DNA of 64,000 nucleotides, taken from NCBI RefSeq assembly GCF_947495995.1, contig NZ_CANMAX010000001.1:310001-374000 (forward strand), written 5' to 3'. The notes beneath the pieces were generated by a model. The model searched no databases, had not been told where the DNA came from, and was given only the letters and a program-made list of their open reading frames with translations. Below, piece by piece: positions 8,872 to 18,075 of this stretch. Position numbers and translations under genes: made by a program. Each line of letters opens with the position of its first letter. Within the stretch, counting starts at the first letter, position 1. Origin of the DNA: an uncultured Tenacibaculum sp. Lineage in GTDB: Bacteria; Bacteroidota; Bacteroidia; Flavobacteriales; Flavobacteriaceae.

Positions 8872-9930
8872 ATGATAAAACCAGGAGTTGCCACTGGACG
8901 CGAAGTTCAAGAGATTTTTAAATTAGCAAAAGAAAAAGCATTTGCATTACCTGCAGTAAACGTAGTAGGTTCTAACTCTATAAACACTGTTTTAGAAACT
9001 GCAAAAGAAGTGAATTCTCCTGTTATTATACAATTCTCTAACGGAGGAGCTCAATTTAATGCTGGTAAAGGTTTATCTAACGAAGATCAAAAAGCTGCAA
9101 TCGCTGGAGCTGTAGCTGGTGCTAAACATATTCACCTAATGGCTGAAGCTTACGGAGTACCTGTAATTTTACATACAGATCATGCTGCTAAAAAGTTATT
9201 ACCTTGGATTGATGGTTTATTAGATGCTAGTGAAAAGCATTTTGAAGAAACTGGAAAATCTTTATTCAGTTCTCACATGATCGATTTATCTGAAGAGCCT
9301 TTAGAAGAAAATATCGAAATTTGTAAAGAATACTTAGCTCGTATGAGTAAAATGGGTATGACTTTAGAAATTGAATTAGGAATTACTGGTGGTGAAGAAG
9401 ATGGTGTAGATAACACAGATGTTGATAGCTCTAAATTATATACTCAACCAGAAGAAGTAGCATATGCTTACGAAGAGTTATTAAAGGTAAGTGATCAATT
9501 TACAATTGCTGCTGCATTTGGTAACGTTCATGGTGTATACAAACCAGGAAACGTAAAATTAACTCCAAAAATCTTAAAGAATTCTCAAGAATATATTTCA
9601 GAAAAATATAACGTTCCTGCTAATACAATTGACTTTGTATTCCACGGAGGATCAGGTTCTACATTAGAAGAAATTCGTGAAGCTATCGGTTACGGTGTAA
9701 TTAAAATGAATATTGATACAGATTTACAATATGCATTTAATGAAGGAATTCGTGATTACATGAAGAAAAATGCTGATTATTTAGCTACTCAAATCGGAAA
9801 TCCTGATGGAGATGATATTCCTAACAAAAAATATTACGATCCTCGTAAATGGCTTAGAGAAGGAGAATTAACTTTCAAAACTCGTTTAAAACAAGCTTTC
9901 GAAGATTTAAATAGCATAAACACTTTATAG
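8872..9930 (+). CDS. fbaA: Class II fructose-bisphosphate aldolase
   Basis: A cytosolic zinc-dependent aldolase of 352 residues that interconverts fructose 1,6-bisphosphate with dihydroxyacetone phosphate and glyceraldehyde 3-phosphate in glycolysis and gluconeogenesis. The motif VILHTDHAAKKLLPWIDG places the catalytic Asp at 103 and a zinc His at 104. AFGNVHGVYKPGN and FHGGSGS supply the remaining metal and phosphate-binding residues. Length and motifs fit the FbaA (class IIA) subgroup. It has its own promoter and a strong terminator and looks monocistronic. Confidence 0.96.
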   Translation: MIKPGVATGREVQEIFKLAKEKAFALPAVNVVGSNSINTVLETAKEVNSPVIIQFSNGGAQFNAGKGLSNEDQKAAIAGAVAGAKHIHLMAEAYGVPVILHTDHAAKKLLPWIDGLLDASEKHFEETGKSLFSSHMIDLSEEPLEENIEICKEYLARMSKMGMTLEIELGITGGEEDGVDNTDVDSSKLYTQPEEVAYAYEELLKVSDQFTIAAAFGNVHGVYKPGNVKLTPKILKNSQEYISEKYNVPANTIDFVFHGGSGSTLEEIREAIGYGVIKMNIDTDLQYAFNEGIRDYMKKNADYLATQIGNPDGDDIPNKKYYDPRKWLREGELTFKTRLKQAFEDLNSINTL

Positions 9931-9965
9931 TAGCTTTAAAAAAGTTATAACCAACTTTATAAATT

Positions 9966-9994
9966 AAAAGTCTCTTAAATTTTAAGAGACTTTT
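9966..9994 (+). terminator. Rho-independent terminator of fbaA
   Basis: A near-perfect 14-bp stem (AAAAGTCTCTTAAA paired with TTTAAGAGACTTTT) around a single unpaired base, followed by a T-run, 35 bp after the fbaA stop. Confidence 0.85.
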
Positions 9995-10070
9995 TTATTG
10001 ATTAAAAAACTAAAAAACAGACTCTTATTAATTTTAATTTAAAAAGAAGAGTCAGTAATTAAAAAACTTT

Positions 10071-10078
10071 TACATTTG
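10071..10078 (+). promoter_or_regulatory. TAnnTTTG -7 promoter element of accD
   Basis: TACATTTG with a predicted leader of about 65 nt. A 7-bp inverted repeat, GACTCTT (10020-10026) and AAGAGTC (10047-10053), lies just upstream and could be an operator. Confidence 0.45.
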
Positions 10079-10146
10079 TAAACTAACCTACCCCATAAAT
10101 AAGGGTTAAATTATTTAAACTGACACTAAACAAACAAAACTAGATT

Positions 10147-11004
10147 ATGGCTTGGTTTAAACGAAAAGACAAAGGGATTCATACCCCGACTGAAGAAAAG
10201 AAAGACACACCAAAAGGCTTATGGTATAAAACTCCTAGCGGAAAAATAATAGATACTGAAGAGCTTAAAAGAAACTTATATGTAAGTCCAGAAGACGGAT
10301 ATCACGTAAGAGTTGGAAGTAAAGAATATTTCGAGCTATTTTTCGACAATAACGAATTTACAGAACTTAACGAAAAGTTAGTAGCTAAAGATCCTTTAAA
10401 ATTCGAGGATACTAAAAAATACCCAGACAGATTAAAAAGCGCACAGGAAAAAACAGGTTTAAACGACGCTGTTAGAACTGCTGTAGGAAAATCTCAAGGA
10501 AAAGATTTAGTAATCGCTTGTATGGATTTTGCTTTTATTGGAGGTTCTATGGGAAGTGTTGTAGGAGAAAAAATAGCACGTGCTATCGATTATGCTATCC
10601 AAAACAACATTCCATTCTTAATGGTTTCTAAATCAGGTGGAGCACGTATGATGGAAGCATCATTATCTTTAATGCAATTGGTGAAAACTTCTGCAAAATT
10701 AGCACAATTAGCAGACGCTAAAATTCCTTATGTATCTTTATGTACAGATCCAACAACTGGAGGAACAACAGCTTCTTTTGCTATGTTAGGTGATATTAAT
10801 ATCGCTGAACCAAATGCTTTAATCGCATTTGCAGGACCAAGAGTTGTAAAAGATACAACTGGTAAAGAATTACCTGAAGGTTTCCAACGTTCTGAATTTG
10901 TATTAGAACATGGTTTCTTGGATGCTATTTACGAACGTAAAGACTTAAAGAAACAAGTAAACCTATACTTAGATTTAATCCAAAATCAACCAGTAAGAGC
11001 TTAA
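10147..11004 (+). CDS. accD: Acetyl-CoA carboxylase carboxyltransferase subunit beta, zinc ribbon degenerate
   Basis: A 285-residue beta subunit of the carboxyltransferase that makes malonyl-CoA for fatty acid synthesis. The crotonase-like core is intact, with [25 protein letters not shown] and [10 protein letters not shown]. The N-terminal region normally holds a four-Cys zinc ribbon (CPxC and CPxCGYH). Here the same framework reads YKTPSGK and [11 protein letters not shown], and no Cys occurs in the first 100 residues. I recall the same substitution in other Flavobacteriia, so it is probably a clade trait, not damage. The gene has its own promoter and terminator; accA is not in the window. 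Confidence 0.95.
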   Translation: MAWFKRKDKGIHTPTEEKKDTPKGLWYKTPSGKIIDTEELKRNLYVSPEDGYHVRVGSKEYFELFFDNNEFTELNEKLVAKDPLKFEDTKKYPDRLKSAQEKTGLNDAVRTAVGKSQGKDLVIACMDFAFIGGSMGSVVGEKIARAIDYAIQNNIPFLMVSKSGGARMMEASLSLMQLVKTSAKLAQLADAKIPYVSLCTDPTTGGTTASFAMLGDINIAEPNALIAFAGPRVVKDTTGKELPEGFQRSEFVLEHGFLDAIYERKDLKKQVNLYLDLIQNQPVRA

Positions 11005-11031
11005 TTAAAGTTTTTTACTGAACATTATAAC

Positions 11032-11064
11032 AAAAAAAGACTAGCATTATCGCTAGTCTTTTTT
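11032..11064. terminator. Terminator between accD and the convergent lipoprotein gene
   Basis: AGACTAGC pairs with GCTAGTCT around a 6-nt loop, flanked by A-run and T-run, so it can stop transcription from both sides. It lies between the accD stop and the stop of the convergent gene at 11084. Confidence 0.85.
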
Positions 11065-11083
11065 AATCCCAAATAAATCCTAA

Positions 11084-11929
11084 TTACCTTCTTCTAAGGG
11101 TAATTTCTCTTGACTCTCCAGCACTGTTCGTTACTGTTGCAGTATTATCACAAGAACCATCGCCAAAATCTAATGTGTAAGCATTACTATTTTTAGTAAT
11201 TTCAGTAACACCACTTACAATATATTTACAAGCATATTCTCTCCTTAATTTTTCTACAATATTTCCTGTAAACTCATTACCTAATTTGTTTACAAATCTC
11301 CAATTTCCTGAAATTAAATACACATCATCTCCTCGATCTCTTGTCTCATCTCCTTCAATCTTTTCACGTGTTCTTGTTCCTTCTAAAACAATTGCTTCTC
11401 CTGTAGATAAAGTAATCGTTATATCTGCTGTATGCGTTGCTTCTTTATTTCCATTACTATTCTCTTTTACTTTCACAACAGATTTTGATCCTTCAATTGT
11501 ATTTCCATCAACAGAAAAACCATCAAAACTTACTTCTTTAGTATAACCTAAATCTGTTTTTTGATATACAATAATTATTTTTCCTGAAAGCTCTCTTCCT
11601 CTAGGACCAACACAGTTTTCTCCAAAATCTAATGTAATTGTTAATGTTTCTGCTACATCATCTACAACTACAGACCGTGTAACACAATCGGCAACACTAC
11701 TTCTACTTTCGTCACCTCCTCTAGCTAAAAGACCAAAATCTAAATCATCATCCTCTAGAATATCATCTATATCAGATGTAATATCATCGGCTACTACCAT
11801 ATCTTGAATTTCCTCAGCATTTAAATCATTCGTCTCATTAAGATTAACTCCATCTTCATCTGAGCATGAAATAAAGAACATTGTTCCTAATAACATCATC
11901 ACTCCAAATTTTAAAACTCTCGCAGTCAT
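11084..11929 (-). CDS. Predicted lipoprotein of unknown function
   Basis: A 281-residue lipoprotein with signal peptide and lipobox FISC (Cys22). A strongly acidic region follows (about 23-65, rich in Asp and Glu). Two beta-rich parts come next that echo each other: TITLDFGENCVGPRGRELSGKI near residue 98 and YTLDFGDGSCDNTATV near 257, each with a DFGxxxC element. This looks like a repeated extracellular beta-sandwich. I do not recognise a function. It converges on accD and shares its terminator. Confidence 0.7.
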   Translation of the reverse strand: MTARVLKFGVMMLLGTMFFISCSDEDGVNLNETNDLNAEEIQDMVVADDITSDIDDILEDDDLDFGLLARGGDESRSSVADCVTRSVVVDDVAETLTITLDFGENCVGPRGRELSGKIIIVYQKTDLGYTKEVSFDGFSVDGNTIEGSKSVVKVKENSNGNKEATHTADITITLSTGEAIVLEGTRTREKIEGDETRDRGDDVYLISGNWRFVNKLGNEFTGNIVEKLRREYACKYIVSGVTEITKNSNAYTLDFGDGSCDNTATVTNSAGESREITLRRR

Positions 11930-12023
11930 AATTAATAGTATTTAAAAGTTAATATGATTCTTTGACTTAACATTTAGGAAAAGGTTTAATAAACATTAAT
12001 TATTTTATTAGGAAAATTAATTG

Positions 12024-12031
12024 TACTTTTG
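12024..12031 (+). promoter_or_regulatory. TAnnTTTG -7 promoter element of rpsO
   Basis: TACTTTTG. The predicted start, about 12035, falls at the first base of the hairpin at 12034-12053, leaving a leader of about 47 nt before the ATG at 12082. Confidence 0.5.
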
Positions 12032-12033
12032 CG

Positions 12034-12053
12034 ACTTCAATGAAATTTGAAGT
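12034..12053 (+). promoter_or_regulatory. Hairpin at the 5' end of the rpsO leader
   Basis: ACTTCAA and TTGAAGT form a perfect 7-bp stem with a 6-nt loop right at the predicted transcription start. It may stabilise the 5' end or contribute to S15 autoregulation, which is known with different structures in other phyla. It is not T-rich on its 3' side, so it is not a terminator. Confidence 0.4.
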
Positions 12054-12081
12054 ACATTAAAATCATTTAAACAATATTGGT

Positions 12082-12351
12082 ATGTATTTAACTAAAGAAG
12101 TAAAAGAGCAAATTTTTGCAAAACATGGTAAAGGCGCTAACGATACTGGAACTGCTGAAGGACAGATCGCGTTATTTACTCACAGAATTAACCACTTAAC
12201 TGAGCACTTAAAAAGAAATCGTAAAGATTTCAACACAGAGCGCTCTCTAGTGAAAATGGTAGGTAAGCGTAGAAGTTTACTTGACTATTTAAAGAAAAAA
12301 GATATCAACAGATATCGTGCAATCATCAAGGAATTAGGAATTAGAAAATAA
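12082..12351 (+). CDS. rpsO: 30S ribosomal protein S15
   Basis: An 89-residue ribosomal protein of standard length that binds 16S rRNA in the platform of the small subunit. Family marks are GANDTGTAEGQIALFTHRI, the LTEHLKRNRKDFNTERSL helix and MVGKRRSLLDYLKKKD. It lies upstream of pnp, as in very many bacteria, but a terminator at 12363-12389 separates them, so pnp expression may need read-through or its own promoter. Confidence 0.97.
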   Translation: MYLTKEVKEQIFAKHGKGANDTGTAEGQIALFTHRINHLTEHLKRNRKDFNTERSLVKMVGKRRSLLDYLKKKDINRYRAIIKELGIRK

Positions 12352-12362
12352 TACCTAAATAT

Positions 12363-12389
12363 AAAGAGGCTGGAATTTTCAGCCTCTTT
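12363..12389 (+). terminator. Terminator of rpsO
   Basis: AAAGAGGCTG and CAGCCTCTTT form a 10-bp stem with a 7-nt loop and a following T-run, starting 12 bp after the rpsO stop. Confidence 0.85.
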
Positions 12390-12499
12390 TTTTATTATCT
12401 TAGCCAAAGCTGTTTTATATTTTTAAAACTTCCATTGAAACAACAACACACACAACACAACTACAACTAACAACGTAATTTATTTGAAAAAAACACTTT

Positions 12500-14698
12500 A
12501 TGATTCCAAAAGTATTTAGCCAAGTTATTGAACTTGGAGATGGAAGAACCATTACCTTAGAGACAGGAAAGTTAGCAAAACAAGCAGATGGTTCTGTTGT
12601 TGTAAGTATGGGAGATACCATGATTTTGGCAACTGTAGTTTCGGCTAGAGAAGCTAATCCTGGAATTGACTTTTTACCACTTACTGTAGACTATAGAGAA
12701 AAATTTGCCGCAGCTGGTAGATATCCAGGTGGTTTTATGAAACGTGAAGCTAGACCAAGTAATGAAGAAATTCTTACAATGCGTTTAGTAGACAGGGTAT
12801 TACGCCCATTATTCCCAAAAGATTATCATGCTGAAACGCAGGTTATGATGCAATTAATGTCTCATGATCCTGAAGTTATGCCAGATGCTTTAGCTGGTTT
12901 AGCTGCTTCTACAGCAATTCAGTTATCTGATATTCCTTTTGAAGCTCCAATTTCGGAGGTAAGAGTAGTTAGAGTTAATGGAGAATTCATTATTAACCCT
13001 AGTCCTGCTCAATTAAAAGAAGCTGATATTGACTTAATGGTTGGTGCTTCTAAAGACTTCGTAGCAATGGTAGAAGGTGAAATGGACGAAGTTTCTGAAG
13101 AAGAAATGGCAGATGCAATTCGTGTAGCACATGAAGCTATTAAAGTACAATGTGAAGCGCAAGAAGCATTAGTAAACCAAGTAGGTAAAAAAGAAACTCG
13201 TGAATACGAAGTTGCAGTTACAGATGAAGAGTTAGAAGAAAAGATTAAAGCTGCTGCTTACGATAAATGTTACGAGATCGCTAAAAAAGGTACTTCTAAG
13301 AAAGAAAGAGGTCAAGCTTTTTCTGAAGTAAAAGACGAAGTTTTAGCTTTATTCACTGAAGAAGAATTAGAAGAAAAAGGAGATTTAATCTCTAAATATT
13401 TCGGAAAAGCACACAAAGCTGCTGTTCGTGATTTAACATTAAATGAAGGTTTACGTTTAGATGGACGTACAACTACAGATATAAGACCAATTTGGTGTGA
13501 AGTAGATTACTTACCAAGAACTCATGGTTCATCTATCTTTACACGTGGAGAAACTCAAGCATTAGCAACAGTTACCTTAGGTACTTCTAGAGATGCTAAC
13601 ATGATTGACTCTCCAACTATTCAAGATGAAGAGCGTTTTTACTTACACTATAATTTCCCTCCATTTTCAACTGGAGAAGCTCGCCCAATTCGTGGAACTT
13701 CTCGTCGTGAAATAGGACACGGAAATTTAGCACAACGTGCTTTAAAAGGTATGGTTCCTGAAGATTGTCCATACACTGTACGTGTCGTTTCTGAAGTTTT
13801 AGAAAGTAATGGTTCATCGTCAATGGCAACAGTTTGTTCTGGAACTATGGCATTAATGGACGCTGGTGTTCAACTTAAAAAGCCTGTTTCTGGTATCGCT
13901 ATGGGATTAATTTCTGATGGTGATCGTTATGCAGTTTTATCTGATATCTTAGGAGATGAAGATCACTTAGGAGATATGGACTTTAAAGTTACTGGTACTG
14001 CAGATGGTATTACTGCTTGTCAAATGGATATTAAGATCAAAGGATTATCTTATGAGATCTTAGTAAATGCATTAAAACAAGCTCGCGATGGTCGTTTACA
14101 TATCTTAGGAAAGTTAACAGATACTATTTCTACTCCAAACGAAACTGTAAAAGCTCACGCTCCAAAAATGGTTACTGTTCGTATCGCTGGAGATTATATT
14201 GGTGCAATGATTGGACCTGGTGGTAAGCATATTCAAGAATTACAAAAAGAGACTGAAACTACAATTGTAATTAATGAAGATGAAGTTACTGAAGAAGGTA
14301 TTGTTGAAATTTTAGGTACTAACCAAGAAGGTATAGATAAAGTTTTAGAGCGTATTAAGGCTATTACTTTTAAACCTGAAAAAGGAAGTATTTACGAAAC
14401 TAAAGTTGTGAAAGTTTTAGATTTTGGTGCGGTAGTAGAATATACTGAAGCTCCAGGAAATGAAGTATTATTACACATTTCTGAGTTAGCTTGGGAACGC
14501 ACAAACAATGTTACTGATGTTGTTAATATTGGTGATATTGTAGATGTAAAATACTTCGGTGTTGATCCTAAAACTCGTAAAGAGAAAGTTTCTAGAAAAG
14601 CTTTATTACCTAGACCACCTAGAGAAGATAAAAAGCCTAGAGATGACAAAAAACCAAGAGAAGATAGAAAGCCAAAAGGAGACAATAAAAAGTCTTAA
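12500..14698 (+). CDS. pnp: Polyribonucleotide nucleotidyltransferase (PNPase)
   Basis: A 732-residue phosphorolytic 3'-to-5' exoribonuclease of the RNA degradation machinery. Order: first RNase PH domain (about 10-145), linking helical domain (about 150-235), catalytic second RNase PH domain (about 310-520, with GxxTxDGxxACQMDIK near residue 505), KH domain (about 555-615, [12 protein letters not shown]) and S1 domain (about 630-700). The tail after 700 is highly charged with repeated PREDKK-like units, a tail typical of this phylum. It is preceded by rpsO and closed by a strong terminator. I recall rpoD after pnp in some relatives; here the ECF block is found instead. Confidence 0.97.
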   Translation: MIPKVFSQVIELGDGRTITLETGKLAKQADGSVVVSMGDTMILATVVSAREANPGIDFLPLTVDYREKFAAAGRYPGGFMKREARPSNEEILTMRLVDRVLRPLFPKDYHAETQVMMQLMSHDPEVMPDALAGLAASTAIQLSDIPFEAPISEVRVVRVNGEFIINPSPAQLKEADIDLMVGASKDFVAMVEGEMDEVSEEEMADAIRVAHEAIKVQCEAQEALVNQVGKKETREYEVAVTDEELEEKIKAAAYDKCYEIAKKGTSKKERGQAFSEVKDEVLALFTEEELEEKGDLISKYFGKAHKAAVRDLTLNEGLRLDGRTTTDIRPIWCEVDYLPRTHGSSIFTRGETQALATVTLGTSRDANMIDSPTIQDEERFYLHYNFPPFSTGEARPIRGTSRREIGHGNLAQRALKGMVPEDCPYTVRVVSEVLESNGSSSMATVCSGTMALMDAGVQLKKPVSGIAMGLISDGDRYAVLSDILGDEDHLGDMDFKVTGTADGITACQMDIKIKGLSYEILVNALKQARDGRLHILGKLTDTISTPNETVKAHAPKMVTVRIAGDYIGAMIGPGGKHIQELQKETETTIVINEDEVTEEGIVEILGTNQEGIDKVLERIKAITFKPEKGSIYETKVVKVLDFGAVVEYTEAPGNEVLLHISELAWERTNNVTDVVNIGDIVDVKYFGVDPKTRKEKVSRKALLPRPPREDKKPRDDKKPREDRKPKGDNKKS

Positions 14699-14722
14699 TT
14701 ACTATCTTTTAAGATCATAAAT

Positions 14723-14754
14723 AAAAAATCGTCAAGTAAACTTGACGATTTTTT
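14723..14754 (+). terminator. Terminator of pnp, copied at 17921
   Basis: ATCGTCAAG and CTTGACGAT with flanking A and T runs give a 14-bp stem with a TAAA loop. The same hairpin, with the following GCAACC box, recurs almost identically at 17921-17969. Confidence 0.85.
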
Positions 14755-14764
14755 TATTTTACAC

Positions 14765-14790
14765 GCAACCATTCAAAGTTTCTTGCACTA
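14765..14790 (+). promoter_or_regulatory. Candidate ECF-type promoter, GCAACC box (copy 1)
   Basis: GCAACC at 14765-14770, with an ACT at 14787-14789 about 16 bp later, upstream of the first lipoprotein gene. ECF sigma factors often read a -35 box containing AAC with a 16-17 bp spacer. The same box occurs ahead of the second sigma cassette and of the small lipoprotein gene, so it is a candidate target of these sigma factors. Confidence 0.45.
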
Positions 14791-14824
14791 GTAGATATAA
14801 CTACTAATCTAAAACTTTGAAATT

Positions 14825-15736
14825 ATGAGAAAAATATACTTCGTATTAAGCATCATATTCTTAGCTGCTTGTTCTAAGCAAACTGATGTTCCTTACATTA
14901 ATACTAATATCGTAGAGAGCTTTTCCATTACTTACTTTAATATTACTGGAATCCCTTTAACAACAGAAAATTTTAGTTTAGAGAATAATAAAATTGCTAA
15001 CGTTACTATTCTTAATCATTCTAATAATGAAATTAGTAACATCACATATAATTATTCTTCCGATAAATTGACCAAAATAGTTTCTACAAAAAACAACGTA
15101 GAAACCTCTGTTACTGAGTTACTGTACAACGACAATCAACTATCAGAAATTTCATTTATCAAAAATGATAATCTTGATGGAACGAACATATTAAAAGTCA
15201 ACTACACTAGTGATCTAAATTCTATACTTTTCTCTTCAAAAAACAACTCAAACAACGAAATTTCTAATGGTACAATAACATTAGATACTAATGATAATAG
15301 AATTTATTTTGAGGAAAATGATTTGATCAACAATCAAACAAAAGTCATTCAAACTGAATATGATGCTACCAATAATCCAAAAAAAGAAATGTTCTTTTCA
15401 AAAGATAATAATATTCTTCATCTGAATTTTTCTAATATCATTACTCATAATTCTGAACGAAATACATTATACAATATTTACGAAAACACTTATTCTAAAA
15501 GAACATTAATGCTTATCTATCATCTACAAAGCAAGGCGATAAACAATATTAATACAAAAAATATTTCCCCGAATATAGTTTCTGAATTTCATAGTTCTTT
15601 TGCTGACAACTTTCAATTTAAAATTGACAATACTATTACTAACGATGGCTTTTTAGAAAAAGGAATTTACAAATACTACGATAACAATTCAAACTTAATT
15701 AGTCATTTTGAGATTGAGTTTTCTTTTAAAAATTAA
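14825..15736 (+). CDS. Predicted lipoprotein with YD-repeat-like strands
   Basis: A 303-residue lipoprotein, Asn- and Ser-rich, with signal peptide and lipobox LAAC (Cys16). The mature part holds several short units of the form YNYSSDKLTKI, LLYNDNQLSEI and YKYYDNNSNLISHF, which resemble the tyrosine-aspartate strand repeats of extracellular proteins. It is the first gene after the GCAACC box at 14765 and is only 11 bp from the next lipoprotein gene. This suggests a four-gene unit with the sigma factor and its membrane partner. Function unknown. Confidence 0.7.
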   Translation: MRKIYFVLSIIFLAACSKQTDVPYINTNIVESFSITYFNITGIPLTTENFSLENNKIANVTILNHSNNEISNITYNYSSDKLTKIVSTKNNVETSVTELLYNDNQLSEISFIKNDNLDGTNILKVNYTSDLNSILFSSKNNSNNEISNGTITLDTNDNRIYFEENDLINNQTKVIQTEYDATNNPKKEMFFSKDNNILHLNFSNIITHNSERNTLYNIYENTYSKRTLMLIYHLQSKAINNINTKNISPNIVSEFHSSFADNFQFKIDNTITNDGFLEKGIYKYYDNNSNLISHFEIEFSFKN

Positions 15737-15747
15737 AAACTGACATT

Positions 15748-16179
15748 ATGAAAAACATCAAAAAAACATTTTTATTCACTCTGATTTTATGCGTTTTATC
15801 TTGCTCAAAAAATGATGCTAACGAGTTAACTTTAAAGGATCATCATAGAACTTTTAGTTTTGAATGTGATTTTTTAGATGACAACAATCTTTTAAATACT
15901 ACGGTAGGAATATGTATGGATGGTATTGATGTTGTAGCACCAAATCAAACTTTTATCTATGCTTGTCTTTTCTCTAAACAAAACGGAAACTTTGAATGGG
16001 ATGCAACAGAAGGAATGCAAATTGAAAACATAAGTACTTACAACATTAATGATAATACCATTTCAGAAATTACAATTAAATTCACTTCTGATTTTTCTGG
16101 CGGATTTATTACTGTTAAAGCAAGTAATTCCTATGGTTCTGCCAAAATGCGTTACCCAGTTGTATTAGAAAGCAAATAA
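15748..16179 (+). CDS. Small predicted lipoprotein, possible Ig/PKD-like fold
   Basis: A 143-residue lipoprotein with lipobox VLSC (Cys19). The mature part is predicted beta-rich. Its C-terminus, GGFITVKASNSYGSAKM, has the pattern of the last strands of a PKD or Ig-like domain. Two further Cys residues (in FECDF and GICMDG) could pair. The sigma gene starts 30 bp downstream without a terminator between them, so it is probably co-transcribed with the regulators. Confidence 0.65.
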   Translation: MKNIKKTFLFTLILCVLSCSKNDANELTLKDHHRTFSFECDFLDDNNLLNTTVGICMDGIDVVAPNQTFIYACLFSKQNGNFEWDATEGMQIENISTYNINDNTISEITIKFTSDFSGGFITVKASNSYGSAKMRYPVVLESK

Positions 16180-16209
16180 ATGAATTGATCTCATCAAATT
16201 CGTATAAAC

Positions 16210-16749
16210 TTGAATCAAGAAGAATTAATAAAATATTGTAAACAAAAAGACAGAAATGCGCAAAGCCTTTTGTATGAAAGATACAAAGGACTTCTATACA
16301 ATATTTCATTAAAATATTGTACTTCAAAAGAAGAAGCACAAGACAACTTACAAGATGCTTTTTTAGATATTTATAAAAACATTCGCAAATACAAAAATCA
16401 AGGTTCTTTTGAAGGTTGGATGAAAAGGATAACTATTTACAAAGCCATAAAGAAGTACAAGAAAAGTATTAAAACAAACACAAACATTGATGACATTAAC
16501 TTACACAATGAAATTAAAGTTGATGAGGATTATTTTAGTAAAATACCTTTAGAGATTATTTTAAAATGTATTCAAGAATTACCTGGTCGATATCGATTGG
16601 TTTTTAGCTTATATCAATTAGATGATTATAATCATAATGAGATTTCGAAACTACTATCCATCTCTGTTGGAACATCGAAATCAAATCTATTTAGAGCCAA
16701 AAAACTTTTAAAAGATAAAATAACCCAATACCAAAATTTTGACGCATGA
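16210..16749 (+). CDS. ECF-type RNA polymerase sigma factor (cassette 1)
   Basis: A 179-residue sigma-70 family factor of the extracytoplasmic function group. Region 2 spans about 10-80 (ALLYERYKG-like core, EEAQDNLQDAFLDIYKNI, FEGWMKRI) and region 4 about 110-165 (LPGRYRLVFSLYQLDDYNHNEISKLL, then SVGTSKSNLFRAKKLLK). Regions 3 and 1 are absent, as expected. The only in-frame start is TTG at 16210, because the frame upstream closes at a stop 24 bp earlier. Its stop overlaps the ATG of the partner by 4 bp (ATGA), implying coupled translation of sigma factor and regulator. Paralogue at 18076. Confidence 0.93.
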   Translation: MNQEELIKYCKQKDRNAQSLLYERYKGLLYNISLKYCTSKEEAQDNLQDAFLDIYKNIRKYKNQGSFEGWMKRITIYKAIKKYKKSIKTNTNIDDINLHNEIKVDEDYFSKIPLEIILKCIQELPGRYRLVFSLYQLDDYNHNEISKLLSISVGTSKSNLFRAKKLLKDKITQYQNFDA

Positions 16750-17915
16750 AGAATAGTAAAGATATAGGATTGGTTTTTAAAGAGAGTATTGAAACGCTAA
16801 ATAATATTCCTGATGATATTGTTTGGACTAATATTGAACGTGAGCTTGATAAAGAAAAAAAACGACGAAGATTTATACTTCTTTTATTATTTCTCGCATT
16901 AAGTATAGGTGGAATTATTCTGGTATCTAAAATAAAAAACAACGATAAGAAGCAACATATTCAAAAAGAAATTATACCTCAACAGCAAAAAAACATCGTC
17001 ATTTTAAATGTAGATAACAAACCTAATTCTGAGAATAACACTTTAGTTTTAAAACCTGAAAAAACTGTTACAGTTAAAAAAATAAGTGTCAAAAAAAATA
17101 AAAAAAGTATTTTCAAAAAAAGGACTTTTTCAATTCCTTTAGCTCAACAATATTTTCAGTTTCCTGAAGATAATTCATTAAATGATTTACAATTATCTGT
17201 AAAACCTGTAGACACAACTTCTATCAAAGAAGGAAAAAAGACTGTTCCTAAAAAAAGTAAATGGAGTATAACTGCAACTAGTGGTTTAAACACATTTTAC
17301 TTCTATTCGAAAGGAAATTCTATTGATCAAAACTTAACTGAAAATGATCGTGAAGAAAACACTTCAGAAACGATTGGCTTCTATTTGAATTATGAATTAA
17401 GTAAAAGAACAACAATTCGATTAGGTGTACAAAAATTAAGTTTAACCTATAGAACTAAAAATATTGCGACAAACAATATTCAAAACCTGACAAATCCTTT
17501 TCAAAATGTGAATGCATTTGATACTGAAATTTCAAGAAACTTTTTAACTACTAATCAATCTATAAACATCAGAGAAGAGTTAAGTTATTTAGAAATTCCT
17601 TTAGAGTTCAAATACGCTTTACTCAATAAGAGAATCAGAATGAATCTAATTTCAGGGTATAGCTTACTATATTTAAGTGATAATAAAATATATGGAGATT
17701 CAAATACATTTAAAGAATTTCAGCTTGGAACTTCTAGAACAGCTAGCAGAACTAATCTTTCTTTAAATTTAGGTTTCGACACTTATGTTCCATTAACATC
17801 ATCGTTATCTTTAGGCCTAGAATTAACCTACAAACAATATTTCAACACATATAATGCTTCAAATGTAAGTCCGTTTAGTATTCATTTACAAACAGGATTA
17901 ACATATAAATTTTAA
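16746..17915 (+). CDS. Putative anti-sigma partner with inner-membrane helix and C-terminal barrel-like domain (cassette 1)
   Basis: A 389-residue membrane protein. Residues 1-42 are cytosolic and charged (IGLVFKESIETLNNIPDDIVWTN), with the position expected of an anti-sigma domain. One transmembrane helix covers about 43-60. A Lys/Asn/Pro-rich linker of about 110 residues follows. From Trp173 to the end is a beta-strand-rich domain with alternating patterns and a terminal Phe (HLQTGLTYKF), as in small outer-membrane barrels. If both parts insert, the protein spans the whole envelope and touches the sigma factor. The anti-sigma role is inferred from position and from the paralogous cassette. 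Confidence 0.7.
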   Translation: MKNSKDIGLVFKESIETLNNIPDDIVWTNIERELDKEKKRRRFILLLLFLALSIGGIILVSKIKNNDKKQHIQKEIIPQQQKNIVILNVDNKPNSENNTLVLKPEKTVTVKKISVKKNKKSIFKKRTFSIPLAQQYFQFPEDNSLNDLQLSVKPVDTTSIKEGKKTVPKKSKWSITATSGLNTFYFYSKGNSIDQNLTENDREENTSETIGFYLNYELSKRTTIRLGVQKLSLTYRTKNIATNNIQNLTNPFQNVNAFDTEISRNFLTTNQSINIREELSYLEIPLEFKYALLNKRIRMNLISGYSLLYLSDNKIYGDSNTFKEFQLGTSRTASRTNLSLNLGFDTYVPLTSSLSLGLELTYKQYFNTYNASNVSPFSIHLQTGLTYKF

Positions 17916-17920
17916 GTAGA

Positions 17921-17952
17921 AAAAAATCGTCAAGTAAACTTGACGATTTTTT
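17921..17952 (+). terminator. Terminator after cassette 1, copy of the pnp terminator
   Basis: The stem and TAAA loop are identical to those at 14723-14754. The copied segment continues through the T-run and ACACGCAACC, differing by one T in the run. Confidence 0.85.
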
Positions 17953-17963
17953 TTATTTTACAC

Positions 17964-17988
17964 GCAACCTTTTTTATTATTTAAGACT
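17964..17988 (+). promoter_or_regulatory. Candidate ECF-type promoter, GCAACC box (copy 2)
   Basis: GCAACC at 17964-17969 and AAGACT about 13 bp later (ACT 16 bp after the box), about 85 bp upstream of the second sigma gene. It directly follows the copied terminator. Confidence 0.45.
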
Positions 17989-18075
17989 ATGAAATAGAAT
18001 GAGGTGTTTTTTGTCTAAATCTATTAACAAAAGCAAACCTATATTTTAAATTGTAATGAAACATTAAGTTAAAAA

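Noticed and set aside
14600..14698. Repetitive end of pnp as a possible frameshift or low-quality region
   Set aside because: The frame stays open and a charged repetitive tail after the S1 domain is normal in this phylum.
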